From the IMG/VR virus record IMGVR_UViG_3300045107_000106, positions 43,080 to 107,079 of that record: a DNA stretch of 64,000 nt. One strand, written 5' to 3'. Below, piece after piece: positions 1 through 8,168 of this stretch. Position numbers and translations under genes: made by a program. The notes below the pieces were generated by a model, which saw only the letters and a list, made by a program, of their open reading frames with translations, was not told the DNA's origin and made no database searches. Origin of the DNA: a virus. Positions within the stretch are counted from its first letter, which is position 1. Each line of letters starts with the position of its first letter.

Positions 1-1145
1 TGCTCAAGTTGAGCAACGAGTTCCTTTACGACCTGCTGGGTGCCTCGCAGGAACACAACATCAAGCCGAAGAAGTTCCCGCAGGTCAAGATCGACCAGTT
101 CATCGTGGGCCACACCAACCACGCCGAACTCGAACGCCTGCAAGGCAACCGCTTCATGGAAGCCCTCCGTGACCGGACGGTGAAGATCGACGTGCCGTAC
201 CTGCTCCGCTGGACGGACGAGATCAAGGTGCTGGAGAGCGACTACGGTCCAGGCAAGGTGAAGCAGCACATCATGCCGCACACCCTGGAGATCGCAGCCC
301 TCTTCGCAATCCTCACCCGTCTGAAGGACGACAAGGACGTGAAGCTCGACCTTCGGGACAAGGCCAAGCTGTACGACGGCCGGGCACTGCCGGGCTGGAC
401 GGAAGACTCGGTAAAGGAACTGAGGGACAAGTACCCGACGGAAGGTCTGGATCAGGGCGTGTCCGCACGTTACATCCAAGACAAGATTTCGAACTGCTTG
501 GCTCGTAGCGTCAAGGGTTACGTCAACGTCTTCCACGTTCTGAACGAACTGAAGGCAGGGTTCTACAACTCGTCCATGATTGATGTCGAACACATCAAGA
601 AGTACGAGGAAGCCCTGGACTTGGCGATCAAGGAGCTTCAGGAAATCCTGAAGGCCGAGGTTCAGAAGGCGTTGGTGGCCGACGAGAACATCATCGAACG
701 GGTCTGTGCCAAGTACATTGACAACGTGGTGGCGTATGTCAACAAGGAAAAGATCATCAACCCGATCACCAAGCAGCCCCAGGAGCCTGATGAGCGGCTG
801 ATGCGGAGCATCGAAGAGAAGATCGACATCCCCGAGCAAGGTGCCAACGACTTCCGCCGGAGCTTGGCGTCGTTCATCGGGACGCTGACGATCAAGAAGA
901 AGGAGTTCCGGTGGGACAGCAACCCGGAACTGCGGCGTGCCCTTGAGGCGAAGGTGTTCGAGGACACCAGGGACTCCATCAAGCTGTCGGCCCTCACGGG
1001 CGAGGCAGCGGCAGCCGACCCGGACAGCCGGGAAAAGCTGGAGGCCATCAAGGTCCGACTCATCAACCAGTACGGGTACAACGAACAGTCCGCCACGGAC
1101 GTTCTGGAATACGTCGCCAGCCTGTTCACGGGCGGCACCGACTGA
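1..1145 (+). CDS. prkA: PrkA family serine protein kinase, C-terminal part (5' truncated by window)
   Basis: The reading frame is open from the first bases, so the true start lies upstream; about 380 residues are visible. The segment carries the end of the PrkA AAA+ domain (IVGHTNHAELERL, then VPYLLRWTDEIKVLE) and the alpha-helical C-terminal PrkA domain (RLKDDKDVKL, KLYDGRALPGW, GVSARYIQDKISN, NDFRRSLASFIG). These follow the order of E. coli YeaG/PrkA. In bacteria PrkA works with YeaH and SpoVR in starvation, stress or sporulation responses. Here it is followed by a small gene, yeaH and spoVR, the same trio. Whether kinase activity is kept cannot be judged, because the Walker A region lies outside the window. 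The family call is firm; its role in a phage is inference. Confidence 0.9.
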   Translation, partial: LKLSNEFLYDLLGASQEHNIKPKKFPQVKIDQFIVGHTNHAELERLQGNRFMEALRDRTVKIDVPYLLRWTDEIKVLESDYGPGKVKQHIMPHTLEIAALFAILTRLKDDKDVKLDLRDKAKLYDGRALPGWTEDSVKELRDKYPTEGLDQGVSARYIQDKISNCLARSVKGYVNVFHVLNELKAGFYNSSMIDVEHIKKYEEALDLAIKELQEILKAEVQKALVADENIIERVCAKYIDNVVAYVNKEKIINPITKQPQEPDERLMRSIEEKIDIPEQGANDFRRSLASFIGTLTIKKKEFRWDSNPELRRALEAKVFEDTRDSIKLSALTGEAAAADPDSREKLEAIKVRLINQYGYNEQSATDVLEYVASLFTGGTD

Positions 1146-1162
1146 TAAGCAGTAGCCCTGAG

Positions 1163-1193
1163 AAAGCCCGGCCAAGTGCCGGGCTTTTTCTTT
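1163..1193 (+). terminator. Rho-independent terminator after prkA
   Basis: A 7-bp GC stem (GCCCGGC/GCCGGGC) with a CAAGT loop, extended by AAA/TTT pairs and followed by a T-run, lies 17 bases after the prkA stop. Confidence 0.85.
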
Positions 1194-1201
1194 AATAGGA
1201 C

Positions 1202-1230
1202 TTCCAAATGTAAGCCGGATTGTGTAATAT
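1202..1230 (+). promoter_or_regulatory. Possible sigma70-type promoter for the small gene-yeaH-spoVR unit
   Basis: TTCCAA and TAATAT are separated by 17 bases directly after the prkA terminator. A start point about 7 bases downstream would fall at the ATG at 1238. The -35 match is weak, so this is tentative. Confidence 0.3.
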
Positions 1231-1237
1231 GTTGGGC

Positions 1238-1678
1238 ATGGGTGTTAGTCCATTCAAGCGGTCTTCCTCCGGCCCCCGACGAGCGTACTACCCGTCCGGC
1301 CCCTGGATCGACGAAAACGGCAAGCCGTGCAAGTCGCCGACTTACGCTGCTTCCGATTACGACAAGAAGAAGCGGAAGAAGACGGAGCCGCCGAACCCCG
1401 ACCCGCACAACTACAAGTTCGTGCGTGTCGAGGAAGCAGATGGATTTCTCTTAGTCCAACTCAATTATCCTGACTGCACCAACTATGAGGGGAACAAGAT
1501 TCTTCTCTTCAGGGGTGTGAAGCTGATCGATCTGGTCAACCAGAAATACATCGACCCACACTTCTTCCAAGCGAAGGATATCGCCTCCCCCATTGCCCGC
1601 TTCGTCCCCACGGAAGAGGGTTGGAAAATGGGCCTTACTTTAATCACAGCGTTGAAAGCGAGTACGAATGCCTCGTAG
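1238..1678 (+). CDS. Hypothetical protein between prkA and yeaH
   Basis: A 146-residue protein with a basic, proline-rich N-terminal third (PFKRSSSGPRR, KKKRKKTEPPNPDP) and a compact C-terminal half (about residues 55-140) with alternating hydrophobic residues. I do not recognise a family. Its end overlaps the start of yeaH by 11 bases, which implies coupled translation and a place in the PrkA/YeaH/SpoVR unit. Start choice is uncertain: ATG 1229 is also in frame but overlaps a putative -10 box, and neither start has a clear ribosome binding site. It lies where host operons normally have nothing, so it could be a phage-specific partner. Confidence 0.6.
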   Translation: MGVSPFKRSSSGPRRAYYPSGPWIDENGKPCKSPTYAASDYDKKKRKKTEPPNPDPHNYKFVRVEEADGFLLVQLNYPDCTNYEGNKILLFRGVKLIDLVNQKYIDPHFFQAKDIASPIARFVPTEEGWKMGLTLITALKASTNAS

Positions 1679-2864
1679 AATTCAAGAAGACCACAAAGAC
1701 TTCCGGGACGTTGTAGGCGGACGTGTCCGTAGGGAACTGAAGAAGTTCCTGAAAGGGAAGGTCGTCCGCCTACGACCGAAGAACGGGAAGCTCCAGTTCA
1801 CCATCCCGCAGATCGACCAGCCGCACTTCCTCCACGGGGACAACGGCGAGGGCGTCGGCCGGGGCAAGGGTAAGAAGGGTCAGGTCATCGGCCAAGACCC
1901 GCAAGAGGGCGATCCGCAGGCTGGCGAAGAACACGCCGACGGGATCACCATCCAGGTCGATCTCGAAGAAGTGTTGAAGGTCATGCAGGAAGAACTCGGC
2001 CTGCCGGACCTGAAGCCGAAGCCGTCGGAAGTGTACGAGGAAGTCAAGACGGTTTACAACGACATCTCGAAGGTCGGCCCGGAATCGCTACGCCACACCC
2101 GCCGCACGATGTACGAGGCGATGAAGCGGATGGCGATGATGGGCACGCTGGGCGAGAAGAAGATGCTCCCCGGCCACTCCGTCCCGATGCGGGTCATCAC
2201 CCTGGCCGACGGGGACCGCCGCTACCGTCAGTACAAAGAGATCAAGATTCCGTCGTCGAACGCCGTGGTGTTCTTCATCCGGGACTACTCCGGGTCGATG
2301 GACGACTTCCGCTGCGACATCGTTTCCGACATGTCCTGGTGGATCGACGTGTGGATTCGCAAGTTCTACGAGCGGGTAGAGCGGGTCTACATGATCCACG
2401 ACACGGAGGCCGAAGAGGTAGACGAGAAGAAGTTCTACGAAGTCCGGTTCGGCGGCGGCACCAAGATTTCGTGTGCCTTCGACGAGGCGGCGAAGATGCT
2501 GGAGAACCGCTTCCCGGCCCACAACTACAACATCTACGTCATCTACTTCTCTGACGGCGACAATTGGGAAGAAGACAACGCCAAAGTGTCCGACCTGTTG
2601 GGTAAGAAGTTCCCGCCGGAAGTGGTGAACATGGTCGGGTTCGTGCAGATTTGCACCTACAACTACTCACGCAGTATCAAGAAGTTCGTTGACGAACAGA
2701 TCAAGACCGGGGCCATCGGCAAGAACGTCCGCACGGTTACGATTGGTGAAGAGTCCTCCGACAGCAGCAGCATGTTCGGCGGCGGCACGCTCATGACGCC
2801 CGAGGAGCGGGACGAGCAAATCCTGAAGGGAATCAAGACTCTGTTCGGTAAGGAGAAGAACTAA
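1668..2864 (+). CDS. yeaH: YeaH/YhbH family protein (DUF444, VWA-like)
   Basis: A 398-residue DUF444 protein. The N-terminus (about 1-60) is the typical basic stretch (MPRRIQEDHKDFRDVVGGRV). A glycine-rich linker at about 65-85 (GVGRGKGKKGQVIG) precedes the VWA-like domain with the MIDAS-type motif RDYSGSMDDF at about 205. Later come YFSDGDNWEED and GGGTKIS. YeaH/YhbH proteins are encoded with PrkA and SpoVR in many bacteria and act in the same stress or sporulation pathway. The ATG overlaps the preceding gene by 11 bases, and the stop overlaps the spoVR ATG (TAATG). Length and order match bacterial homologues, with no sign of decay. Confidence 0.93.
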   Translation: MPRRIQEDHKDFRDVVGGRVRRELKKFLKGKVVRLRPKNGKLQFTIPQIDQPHFLHGDNGEGVGRGKGKKGQVIGQDPQEGDPQAGEEHADGITIQVDLEEVLKVMQEELGLPDLKPKPSEVYEEVKTVYNDISKVGPESLRHTRRTMYEAMKRMAMMGTLGEKKMLPGHSVPMRVITLADGDRRYRQYKEIKIPSSNAVVFFIRDYSGSMDDFRCDIVSDMSWWIDVWIRKFYERVERVYMIHDTEAEEVDEKKFYEVRFGGGTKISCAFDEAAKMLENRFPAHNYNIYVIYFSDGDNWEEDNAKVSDLLGKKFPPEVVNMVGFVQICTYNYSRSIKKFVDEQIKTGAIGKNVRTVTIGEESSDSSSMFGGGTLMTPEERDEQILKGIKTLFGKEKN

Positions 2865-4465
2865 TGGCTATCAGCAAAATGTTGAACGGTTCGCCTATCC
2901 TGATGGGCAACAACAACGTGCCGGGCGTTCGCATTCACAAAGAAGTCATGGATGTCATGGACACCATCTTCAGTGAATGCCGTAAGTTCGGCCTGGACTT
3001 CTACCCAACCATCGTCGAGTTCTTGACCTACGACGAAATCTCCGAGATCGCCTCATACGGCGGCTTCCCGATCCGCTACCCGCACTGGAGCTTCGGGATG
3101 GAGTACGAGGAACTGTCCCGTGGGTACGAGTACGGCATGCACCGGATCAGCGAGATGGTTGTGAACAACAACCCTTGCTACATCTACTGCCTGGACTCGA
3201 ACACGCTGGTGGACAACATCGACGTGATCGCCCACGCCCTCGGCCACAACCACTTCTTCAAGAACAACGTGTTCTTCAAGGGGACGCACACCGGCATGAT
3301 GGGCAAGTTCGCCGACCATGCCCGCCGCATCCGTAAGTACATGGCCCGGTGGGGCAAGGAGCGGGTGACGGAGTTCATCGACCACTGCCTGCGGCTGAAC
3401 ACGCTCATCGACCCGATGGACAACCTGTATCAGAAGCAGATCAACGACGTGATCGTCAGCGACCACCGGGAATACCGGACGCCGAACCGCCGTCACGCCT
3501 CGTCGAACTACATGGACGACTGGATCAACCCGGTCGAGTACATCAAGAAGGAGAACGAGAAGATCGAAAAGGCGGACGCCGCCGACTACCTGGACATCTT
3601 CGACAAGCCGAACCGTAACATCTTCGGCTATCTGCGTGACCACGCCCCGCTCAAACCGTGGCAGCAGGACATCATCAGCATGCTGTACGAGGAGGCAATG
3701 TACTTCTCGCCGCAGCGGTTGACGAAGATGTTGAACGAAGGGTTCGCCTCGTACACCGACTACTACCTGATGTGCGTCCACGGGCTGTGCGGCCTCGGCC
3801 AGAAGCGGCACGACATGGGCATCATCCAGTACGCCAAGCACAAGATGTTGGTTTTGGGCGGCAAGTACAGCCAGAACCCTTACAAGCTGGGCTTCGAGCT
3901 ACTGACCGACATCGAGGAGCGGTGGAACAAGGGCCGCTTCGGTCGGGAGTACGAGGAGTGCAAGAGCATGAAGGAGCGGGCCGAGTGGGACAAGAAGCTC
4001 GGGCTGGGCAAGGAGAAGGTGTTCGAAGTCTGCCAGTTCTACAACGACGCCCTGGCGATTGCGGAATTCTTCACGCCGGACTTCTGCGAGAAGATGGAAT
4101 ACTTCGAGTACAAGAAGTTTAATAACGGCCAGACGAAGATTCAGAGCCGGGACTACCATAGTATTAAGTCGCAACTCGTCCGGCGTTACATGAATGGCGG
4201 GTTGCCAGATATTCGTCTGACCGACCCGAACCACCTGGGCAAAGGCTGGTTCCTCATGCAGCACTACGGTTGCGGGCTGCCGCTGTACGATCCTTACGCA
4301 AAGGAAACGATCACATCGGTGTTCCGCATCTGGGGTAGCCCCGTGGTTCTGGCTACGAAGAACCCGGACGGTGAGGAATTCGTCTACCTCTGCGATGGGA
4401 CGAACTCCGAGAAGGATGTTCACGTCATGAGACGGGCGGACTACGAGAAGGAGTTTGTCAAATGA
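2864..4465 (+). CDS. spoVR: SpoVR family protein
   Basis: A 533-residue protein covering the full SpoVR/YcgB length. Diagnostic stretches include YPTIVEFLTYDEI, YGGFPIRYPHWSFG, NNPCYIYCLDSNT and DVIAHALGHNHFFKNN near the N-terminus. The C-terminal region carries GWFLMQHYGCGLPLYD. SpoVR proteins take part in Bacillus spore cortex formation; the E. coli homologue YcgB belongs to the PrkA/YeaH stationary-phase module. The start codon overlaps the yeaH stop by one base, and the stop overlaps the next ATG in ATGA, so the unit continues downstream. Family assignment is very secure; why a phage keeps it is unknown. Confidence 0.95.
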   Translation: MAISKMLNGSPILMGNNNVPGVRIHKEVMDVMDTIFSECRKFGLDFYPTIVEFLTYDEISEIASYGGFPIRYPHWSFGMEYEELSRGYEYGMHRISEMVVNNNPCYIYCLDSNTLVDNIDVIAHALGHNHFFKNNVFFKGTHTGMMGKFADHARRIRKYMARWGKERVTEFIDHCLRLNTLIDPMDNLYQKQINDVIVSDHREYRTPNRRHASSNYMDDWINPVEYIKKENEKIEKADAADYLDIFDKPNRNIFGYLRDHAPLKPWQQDIISMLYEEAMYFSPQRLTKMLNEGFASYTDYYLMCVHGLCGLGQKRHDMGIIQYAKHKMLVLGGKYSQNPYKLGFELLTDIEERWNKGRFGREYEECKSMKERAEWDKKLGLGKEKVFEVCQFYNDALAIAEFFTPDFCEKMEYFEYKKFNNGQTKIQSRDYHSIKSQLVRRYMNGGLPDIRLTDPNHLGKGWFLMQHYGCGLPLYDPYAKETITSVFRIWGSPVVLATKNPDGEEFVYLCDGTNSEKDVHVMRRADYEKEFVK

Positions 4466-4980
4466 GTGAAGTCGTCGTCCCTTCACCAACGGTAAAGACC
4501 CCTCTACCCGAGGGGTCCGTTGCCCATGAGGGATTGGAAGTCATCGAAGGTTTCCTCAATACACTGGTTACGCAGTGGGAAACCGAGTACCAGAGCAAGA
4601 GCAAGTGGCTCTGGTTTTTCAAAGCCAAAGTCGGGCTGGCTAAGTGCGCCCGGTTCGTCGCCGGGGCCACGGACGGATTCATCGTTCTGGCCGAAAGGGT
4701 GGGCGAAGCGGGGAGCGGACGGGCAAAGAAGACGCTTGTTACGAATGCCCTGGACCGCCTTTACACGAAGGTCGTGCAGCCCAATCTACCTTTGTGGCTG
4801 AAACCCGTGGGCTGGCTGATCCGGCTCGTGGTGATCCGGTTGATCCTCAGTACACTGATCGACTTCTGCGTCAGCAAGTACAACCAGGGCGATTGGAACG
4901 CCGAAAAGAAGGAAGCGGAAGTCCAGGCTTTGATCGCCCAGAACTTGATCTCACAAGGACTCAAGAAGCAGCAGTTTTAA
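4462..4980 (+). CDS. Putative membrane-associated protein, last gene of the spoVR unit
   Basis: A 172-residue protein starting inside the spoVR stop (ATGA overlap). It has a hydrophobic, tryptophan-containing segment at about 112-135 (PVGWLIRLVVIRLILSTLID), an aromatic/basic patch at about 45-60 (SKSKWLWFFKAKVGLAKC) and a charged C-terminus. This looks like a protein that sits on or crosses the membrane once. No family is recognised. A holin is conceivable from the hydrophobic helix, but nothing else supports lysis. Its coupling to spoVR suggests a role with that module. It converges with, and overlaps by four bases, the minus-strand gene ending at 4977. Confidence 0.65.
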   Translation: MSEVVVPSPTVKTPLPEGSVAHEGLEVIEGFLNTLVTQWETEYQSKSKWLWFFKAKVGLAKCARFVAGATDGFIVLAERVGEAGSGRAKKTLVTNALDRLYTKVVQPNLPLWLKPVGWLIRLVVIRLILSTLIDFCVSKYNQGDWNAEKKEAEVQALIAQNLISQGLKKQQF

Positions 4981-5318
4981 GCAACGCCGAGGGTGCCCGG
5001 TCCTGCGGGCATCTGATTCTGAAGCTCCGGTTCGCCCTGCGGGGTGGGCCGGGGCTTGTTTTTCCACCCGTCCCAAATCTCGAACATTCGGTCACAAACT
5101 TTCTTCAGTTCACCCTTCTCGCCCTTCATGGCGTGGCGGATACGCTCCATGTGCCCGTCGATGGCCTGCACCCGGTCGAAATGCTCTTTGGGCTTGGTTT
5201 TTATCTCGTGCGAGTTAATTTGGGGCTGAAGGCCGGTGCGGATGACTTCCGCAGAAGCGGGCATCGCCGACGCTTTCGCCTCTAACTCTTCGTTCTCTAG
5301 CCACTGTCGGAATCGCAT
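4977..5318 (-). CDS. Small protein with capsid-targeting-like N-terminus (CTS protein A)
   Basis: A 113-residue protein on the opposite strand to its neighbours. The N-terminus, MRFRQWLENEELEAK, resembles the T4 internal-protein signal MKTYQEFIAEA that directs proteins into the prohead and is then cut off. The rest is helical and charged, with a proline-rich tail (PRPTPQGEPELQNQ). A T4-late-like nonamer (GTAGATACC) ends three bases before the ATG and there is no ribosome binding site, so the message may be leaderless. Function is unknown; packaging in the capsid is inferred from the N-terminal pattern shared with the proteins starting at 43581, 47855, 50500 and 54891. Confidence 0.7.
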   Translation of the reverse strand: MRFRQWLENEELEAKASAMPASAEVIRTGLQPQINSHEIKTKPKEHFDRVQAIDGHMERIRHAMKGEKGELKKVCDRMFEIWDGWKNKPRPTPQGEPELQNQMPAGPGTLGVA

Positions 5319-5321
5319 GGA

Positions 5322-5330
5322 GGTATCTAC
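5322..5330 (-). promoter_or_regulatory. T4-late-like promoter element (GTAGATACC)
   Basis: Nonamer matching the recurring nTAnATACY pattern, three bases upstream of the ATG at 5318. Confidence 0.5.
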
Positions 5331-5417
5331 TGGACAACTCGAATTTTCTTTGCTAACATTCCCCTGTTAACTGATCGCCGACGGTAAGGAAACCTCAAAC
5401 AACGTAAGGAGACGACG

Positions 5418-6065
5418 ATGGCGAAGAAGAAGACCGCAGTAGCAGCACAGGCAGTGGAAACCCCGGTTCTCGTGGACACGGTGCCGGACATCTCGAACCT
5501 GAGCGAAGACGCCCTCAGCCAACTGATCTCGGCTGCCAGCACCCGGCGGTACGAGTTGCAGAACGCCGGTTCGGCCGAGCGGGAGGAGAAGTACAACGAG
5601 GCGAAGAAGTCGGACAAGGTGAAGGCTCTCAAGGCCGAACTGAAGGAACTCAACAAGGAGTTCGCCGCTCTCTTGAAGAACGGCCACAAAGTCACCTACC
5701 AGCTTCCGCTCACCCTGACCGTCACCATCGACGCCTACGACGCCGACTACAACGGCGGCACGCTGGCCGAACAACTCGCCAACCAGGACTACTCCGACGT
5801 GGATTGGGACAACCTGTTCCAGATCAGCGTCGAGGGCGACCTGGGCCGGGGCGAACTGCCGAAGGACGTTCACTCACTGATGCAGGAGAACCTGGAGAAC
5901 GTGCTGGCAGACGCCTGCAATGAAGTCGCCCGGCTCACCCCGGACCTGACCAAGCAGTTCGACGCCTTCTGCAAGAAGGTCAACAAGTTCTCGGCGAAGG
6001 TCGTCAAGGCTGCCGAGGAGGTTGACCCGGACGGCTACCACTCGGTCGCCGACCTGCTCGACTAA
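5418..6065 (+). CDS. Hypothetical acidic protein with coiled coil
   Basis: A 215-residue protein preceded by a good ribosome binding site (AAGGAGA). It has an Ala/Lys-rich start, a predicted coiled coil at about 58-95 (REEKYNEAKKSDKVKALKAE and onward), then a strand-rich middle (VTYQLPLTLTVTIDAYDADY) and a helical C-terminal half. No family is recognised. It is bounded by a long leader upstream and a strong hairpin terminator downstream, so it is probably transcribed on its own. The high share of preferred codons and the strong signals suggest an abundant product, but its role is unknown. Confidence 0.75.
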   Translation: MAKKKTAVAAQAVETPVLVDTVPDISNLSEDALSQLISAASTRRYELQNAGSAEREEKYNEAKKSDKVKALKAELKELNKEFAALLKNGHKVTYQLPLTLTVTIDAYDADYNGGTLAEQLANQDYSDVDWDNLFQISVEGDLGRGELPKDVHSLMQENLENVLADACNEVARLTPDLTKQFDAFCKKVNKFSAKVVKAAEEVDPDGYHSVADLLD

Positions 6066-6076
6066 GCAGTAACCCC

Positions 6077-6110
6077 GACGGCACGGGACGTTCCCGTGCC
6101 GTCTTCCCCC
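6077..6110 (+). terminator. Hairpin terminator
   Basis: A 12-bp perfect stem (GACGGCACGGGA/TCCCGTGCCGTC) with a 3-base loop, followed by a pyrimidine run that is C-rich rather than T-rich. Confidence 0.65.
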
Positions 6111-6135
6111 TCTACCCGTTTCTACAAGGAAGAAC

Positions 6136-8085
6136 ATGGACTTCGTGTTGTCCCACCCCTGGCTGATGGTAGGTGCGGGGGTGGCGTTCGTCCTCCTGCT
6201 CCTGGTCTGGCTCGGCGTCCGCTTCGTGGCGAACGACCGACTGGCAATCGTGGAAAAGCTGTGGGGCAGCAAGTCCCTCAGTGAAGGCGACATCATCGCC
6301 CTCAACGGCGAGGCGGGCTTCGAGCCGGACGTGAAGCGTGGTGGCTTCCACTTCGGCTACTGGCGGTGGCAGTTCAAGTTCCACAAGCGGAAGCTCATCA
6401 CCATCAAGCAAGGCAAGATCGGCTACGTCTTCGCACGGGCCGGGAGTGCCCTGGCCCCGACCCAGACACTCGGCACCGTCGTCGAGTGCAACAACTTCCA
6501 GAACGCCCGTGCGTTCTTGAACAACGGCGGGCAGAAGGGTCGCCAGCGGGCCATCCTGCGTGAAGGCGTGTACGCCATCAACCTCGCTGTGTTCAGCGTC
6601 ATCGCCGACGACGGCGTGTACAGCCTGGACAACGACCGGAACCTGGAGTCGTGGCGTGAGCAACTGACCAACTGCCACGGGTTCGACCCGGTGGTGGTCG
6701 GGCAAGACGCCGACGACATCGGCATCGTGACCACCCAGGACGGCCCGGCTCTGGATCAGGGCGAGATCATCGCCCCGGCCGTCGGGACGAAGAAGGACGA
6801 CCCGAACTACCACTCGAACTTCCAAGACATCGAGAAGTTCCTGGCCGCAGGCGGGCGGCGTGGCCTCCAGTACGCCGTGCTGCTGGACGGGACGTACTTC
6901 ATCAACCGCTGGTTCGCCGACGTGGAACTGAAGCCCAAGTTCGTCGTTCCCATCGGGAACGTCGGCGTGGTCGTCAGCTACTACGGCAAGCAAGGGACCG
7001 ACACGAGCGGCACCAAGTTCCGCCACGGCGAGCGGGTCCACGAGGGCGAGCGGGGCGTGTGGGAAACCACGCTCGGTCCGGGCAAGTACCCGTTCAACCC
7101 CTACGCCGGGAACATCGTCCTGGTGCCGACCACGAACTTCGTGCTGCACTGGATCACGGGCAAGTCGGAAGGCCACAAGTACGACGAGAGCCTGAAGTCC
7201 ATCGACCTGATTACGAAGGACGCCTACGAGCCGATCCTGCCGCTGAGCGTCGTGGTTCACTGCGACTACCAGAAGGCTCCGAACGTCATCCAGCGGTTCG
7301 GTGATGTTAAGCAACTCATCACCCAGACCATCGACCCGCTGCTGTCCGCCTTCTTCCGGGACGTGGCCCACAAGAAGACGATGCTGGAACTCGTTCACAG
7401 CCGGGACGAGATTCAGAAGCAGGCTCGTGTCGAACTGCGGGACAAGTTCCAAGAGTTCGACATCGAGTGCATCGACGTGCTGATCGGTCGCCCGGAGAGT
7501 GCGAAGGGCGACGACAAGATCGAGAACCTGCTGGAACAACTCCGGCAGCGGCAACTGTCGCTCGAACAGATCGAGACGTTCGGGAAGCAGGAAGCGGCTG
7601 CGGAGAAGCAGAAGTCGCTGAACGACGCCCAGAGCCGGGCCGTTCTCCAGAAGGAACTGACGGCATCGGCGATCAAGATTCAGATCGCCGCCAACGACGC
7701 CGAAGCGAACCTCGCTCGGGCGAAGAAGGAAGCCGAACAGACCGTCGTCACCGCAGAGGCCGAAGCCAAGAAGCTCAGCCTCGAAGGTAAGGGTAAGGGC
7801 GAACTGATCCTGAGCGTCGGCCAGTCCGAGGCCGAAGTCCTCCAGAAGAAGATCGCCTCGTTCGGCGACAGCAACCTGTACGCCCTGAGCGTCATCGCCG
7901 AGTTCCTGTCCAAGAGCGAACAGCCGCTCGTCCCGGCGACGGTGCTGGGTGGCGGCGGGGACAACGCTGGCGTCCTGAGCCTGCTGATGAACCTGATGGT
8001 CAAGGAGAAGATCACGCCCCGAGACGACGGCGTGACGTTCCTCAGCACGAAGAACGGCAACGGGCACGTCGTCGAAAAGAAGTAA
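6136..8085 (+). CDS. SPFH/band-7 (flotillin-like) membrane protein
   Basis: A 649-residue protein with an N-terminal membrane helix (about 7-28, WLMVGAGVAFVLLLLVWLGV). A long region follows with SPFH-type strands (PVVHCDYQKAP-like core, about 365-450: ILPLSVVVHCDYQKAPNVIQ, RDEIQKQARVELRDKFQEFD). A long Ala/Glu/Lys coiled coil spans about 455-560 (LRQRQLSLEQIETFGKQEAA, AEQTVVTAEAEAKKLSLEGK). SPFH proteins form large ring or cage assemblies on membranes and organise proteases or lipid domains. The gene has its own ribosome binding site and lies between two terminators, so it looks monocistronic. It resembles the large bacterial SPFH proteins that differ from classical flotillin. The exact subgroup is not determined. 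Confidence 0.82.
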   Translation: MDFVLSHPWLMVGAGVAFVLLLLVWLGVRFVANDRLAIVEKLWGSKSLSEGDIIALNGEAGFEPDVKRGGFHFGYWRWQFKFHKRKLITIKQGKIGYVFARAGSALAPTQTLGTVVECNNFQNARAFLNNGGQKGRQRAILREGVYAINLAVFSVIADDGVYSLDNDRNLESWREQLTNCHGFDPVVVGQDADDIGIVTTQDGPALDQGEIIAPAVGTKKDDPNYHSNFQDIEKFLAAGGRRGLQYAVLLDGTYFINRWFADVELKPKFVVPIGNVGVVVSYYGKQGTDTSGTKFRHGERVHEGERGVWETTLGPGKYPFNPYAGNIVLVPTTNFVLHWITGKSEGHKYDESLKSIDLITKDAYEPILPLSVVVHCDYQKAPNVIQRFGDVKQLITQTIDPLLSAFFRDVAHKKTMLELVHSRDEIQKQARVELRDKFQEFDIECIDVLIGRPESAKGDDKIENLLEQLRQRQLSLEQIETFGKQEAAAEKQKSLNDAQSRAVLQKELTASAIKIQIAANDAEANLARAKKEAEQTVVTAEAEAKKLSLEGKGKGELILSVGQSEAEVLQKKIASFGDSNLYALSVIAEFLSKSEQPLVPATVLGGGGDNAGVLSLLMNLMVKEKITPRDDGVTFLSTKNGNGHVVEKK

Positions 8086-8114
8086 AGAAATTCGGCTAGG
8101 AAGCCGATACAATG

Positions 8115-8148
8115 GGCACGGGCGAAGATGCCCGTGCCTGTTTTGTTT
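8115..8148 (+). terminator. Rho-independent terminator after the SPFH gene
   Basis: A 9-bp stem (GGCACGGGC/GCCCGTGCC), loop GAAGAT, followed by TGTTTTGTTT. Confidence 0.85.
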
Positions 8149-8168
8149 CCAAACCAGGGAAGGTTAAC

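Noticed and set aside
6112-8112. Very long open frame antisense to the SPFH gene, and similar long antisense frames at 662-1408, 22366-24144, 26978-29125, 36888-38174, 38497-39804 and 56981-58513
   Set aside because: They arise from GC-rich third codon positions of the real genes on the other strand, have no start signals or protein motifs, and show low-complexity Val/Leu/Arg/Asp composition.
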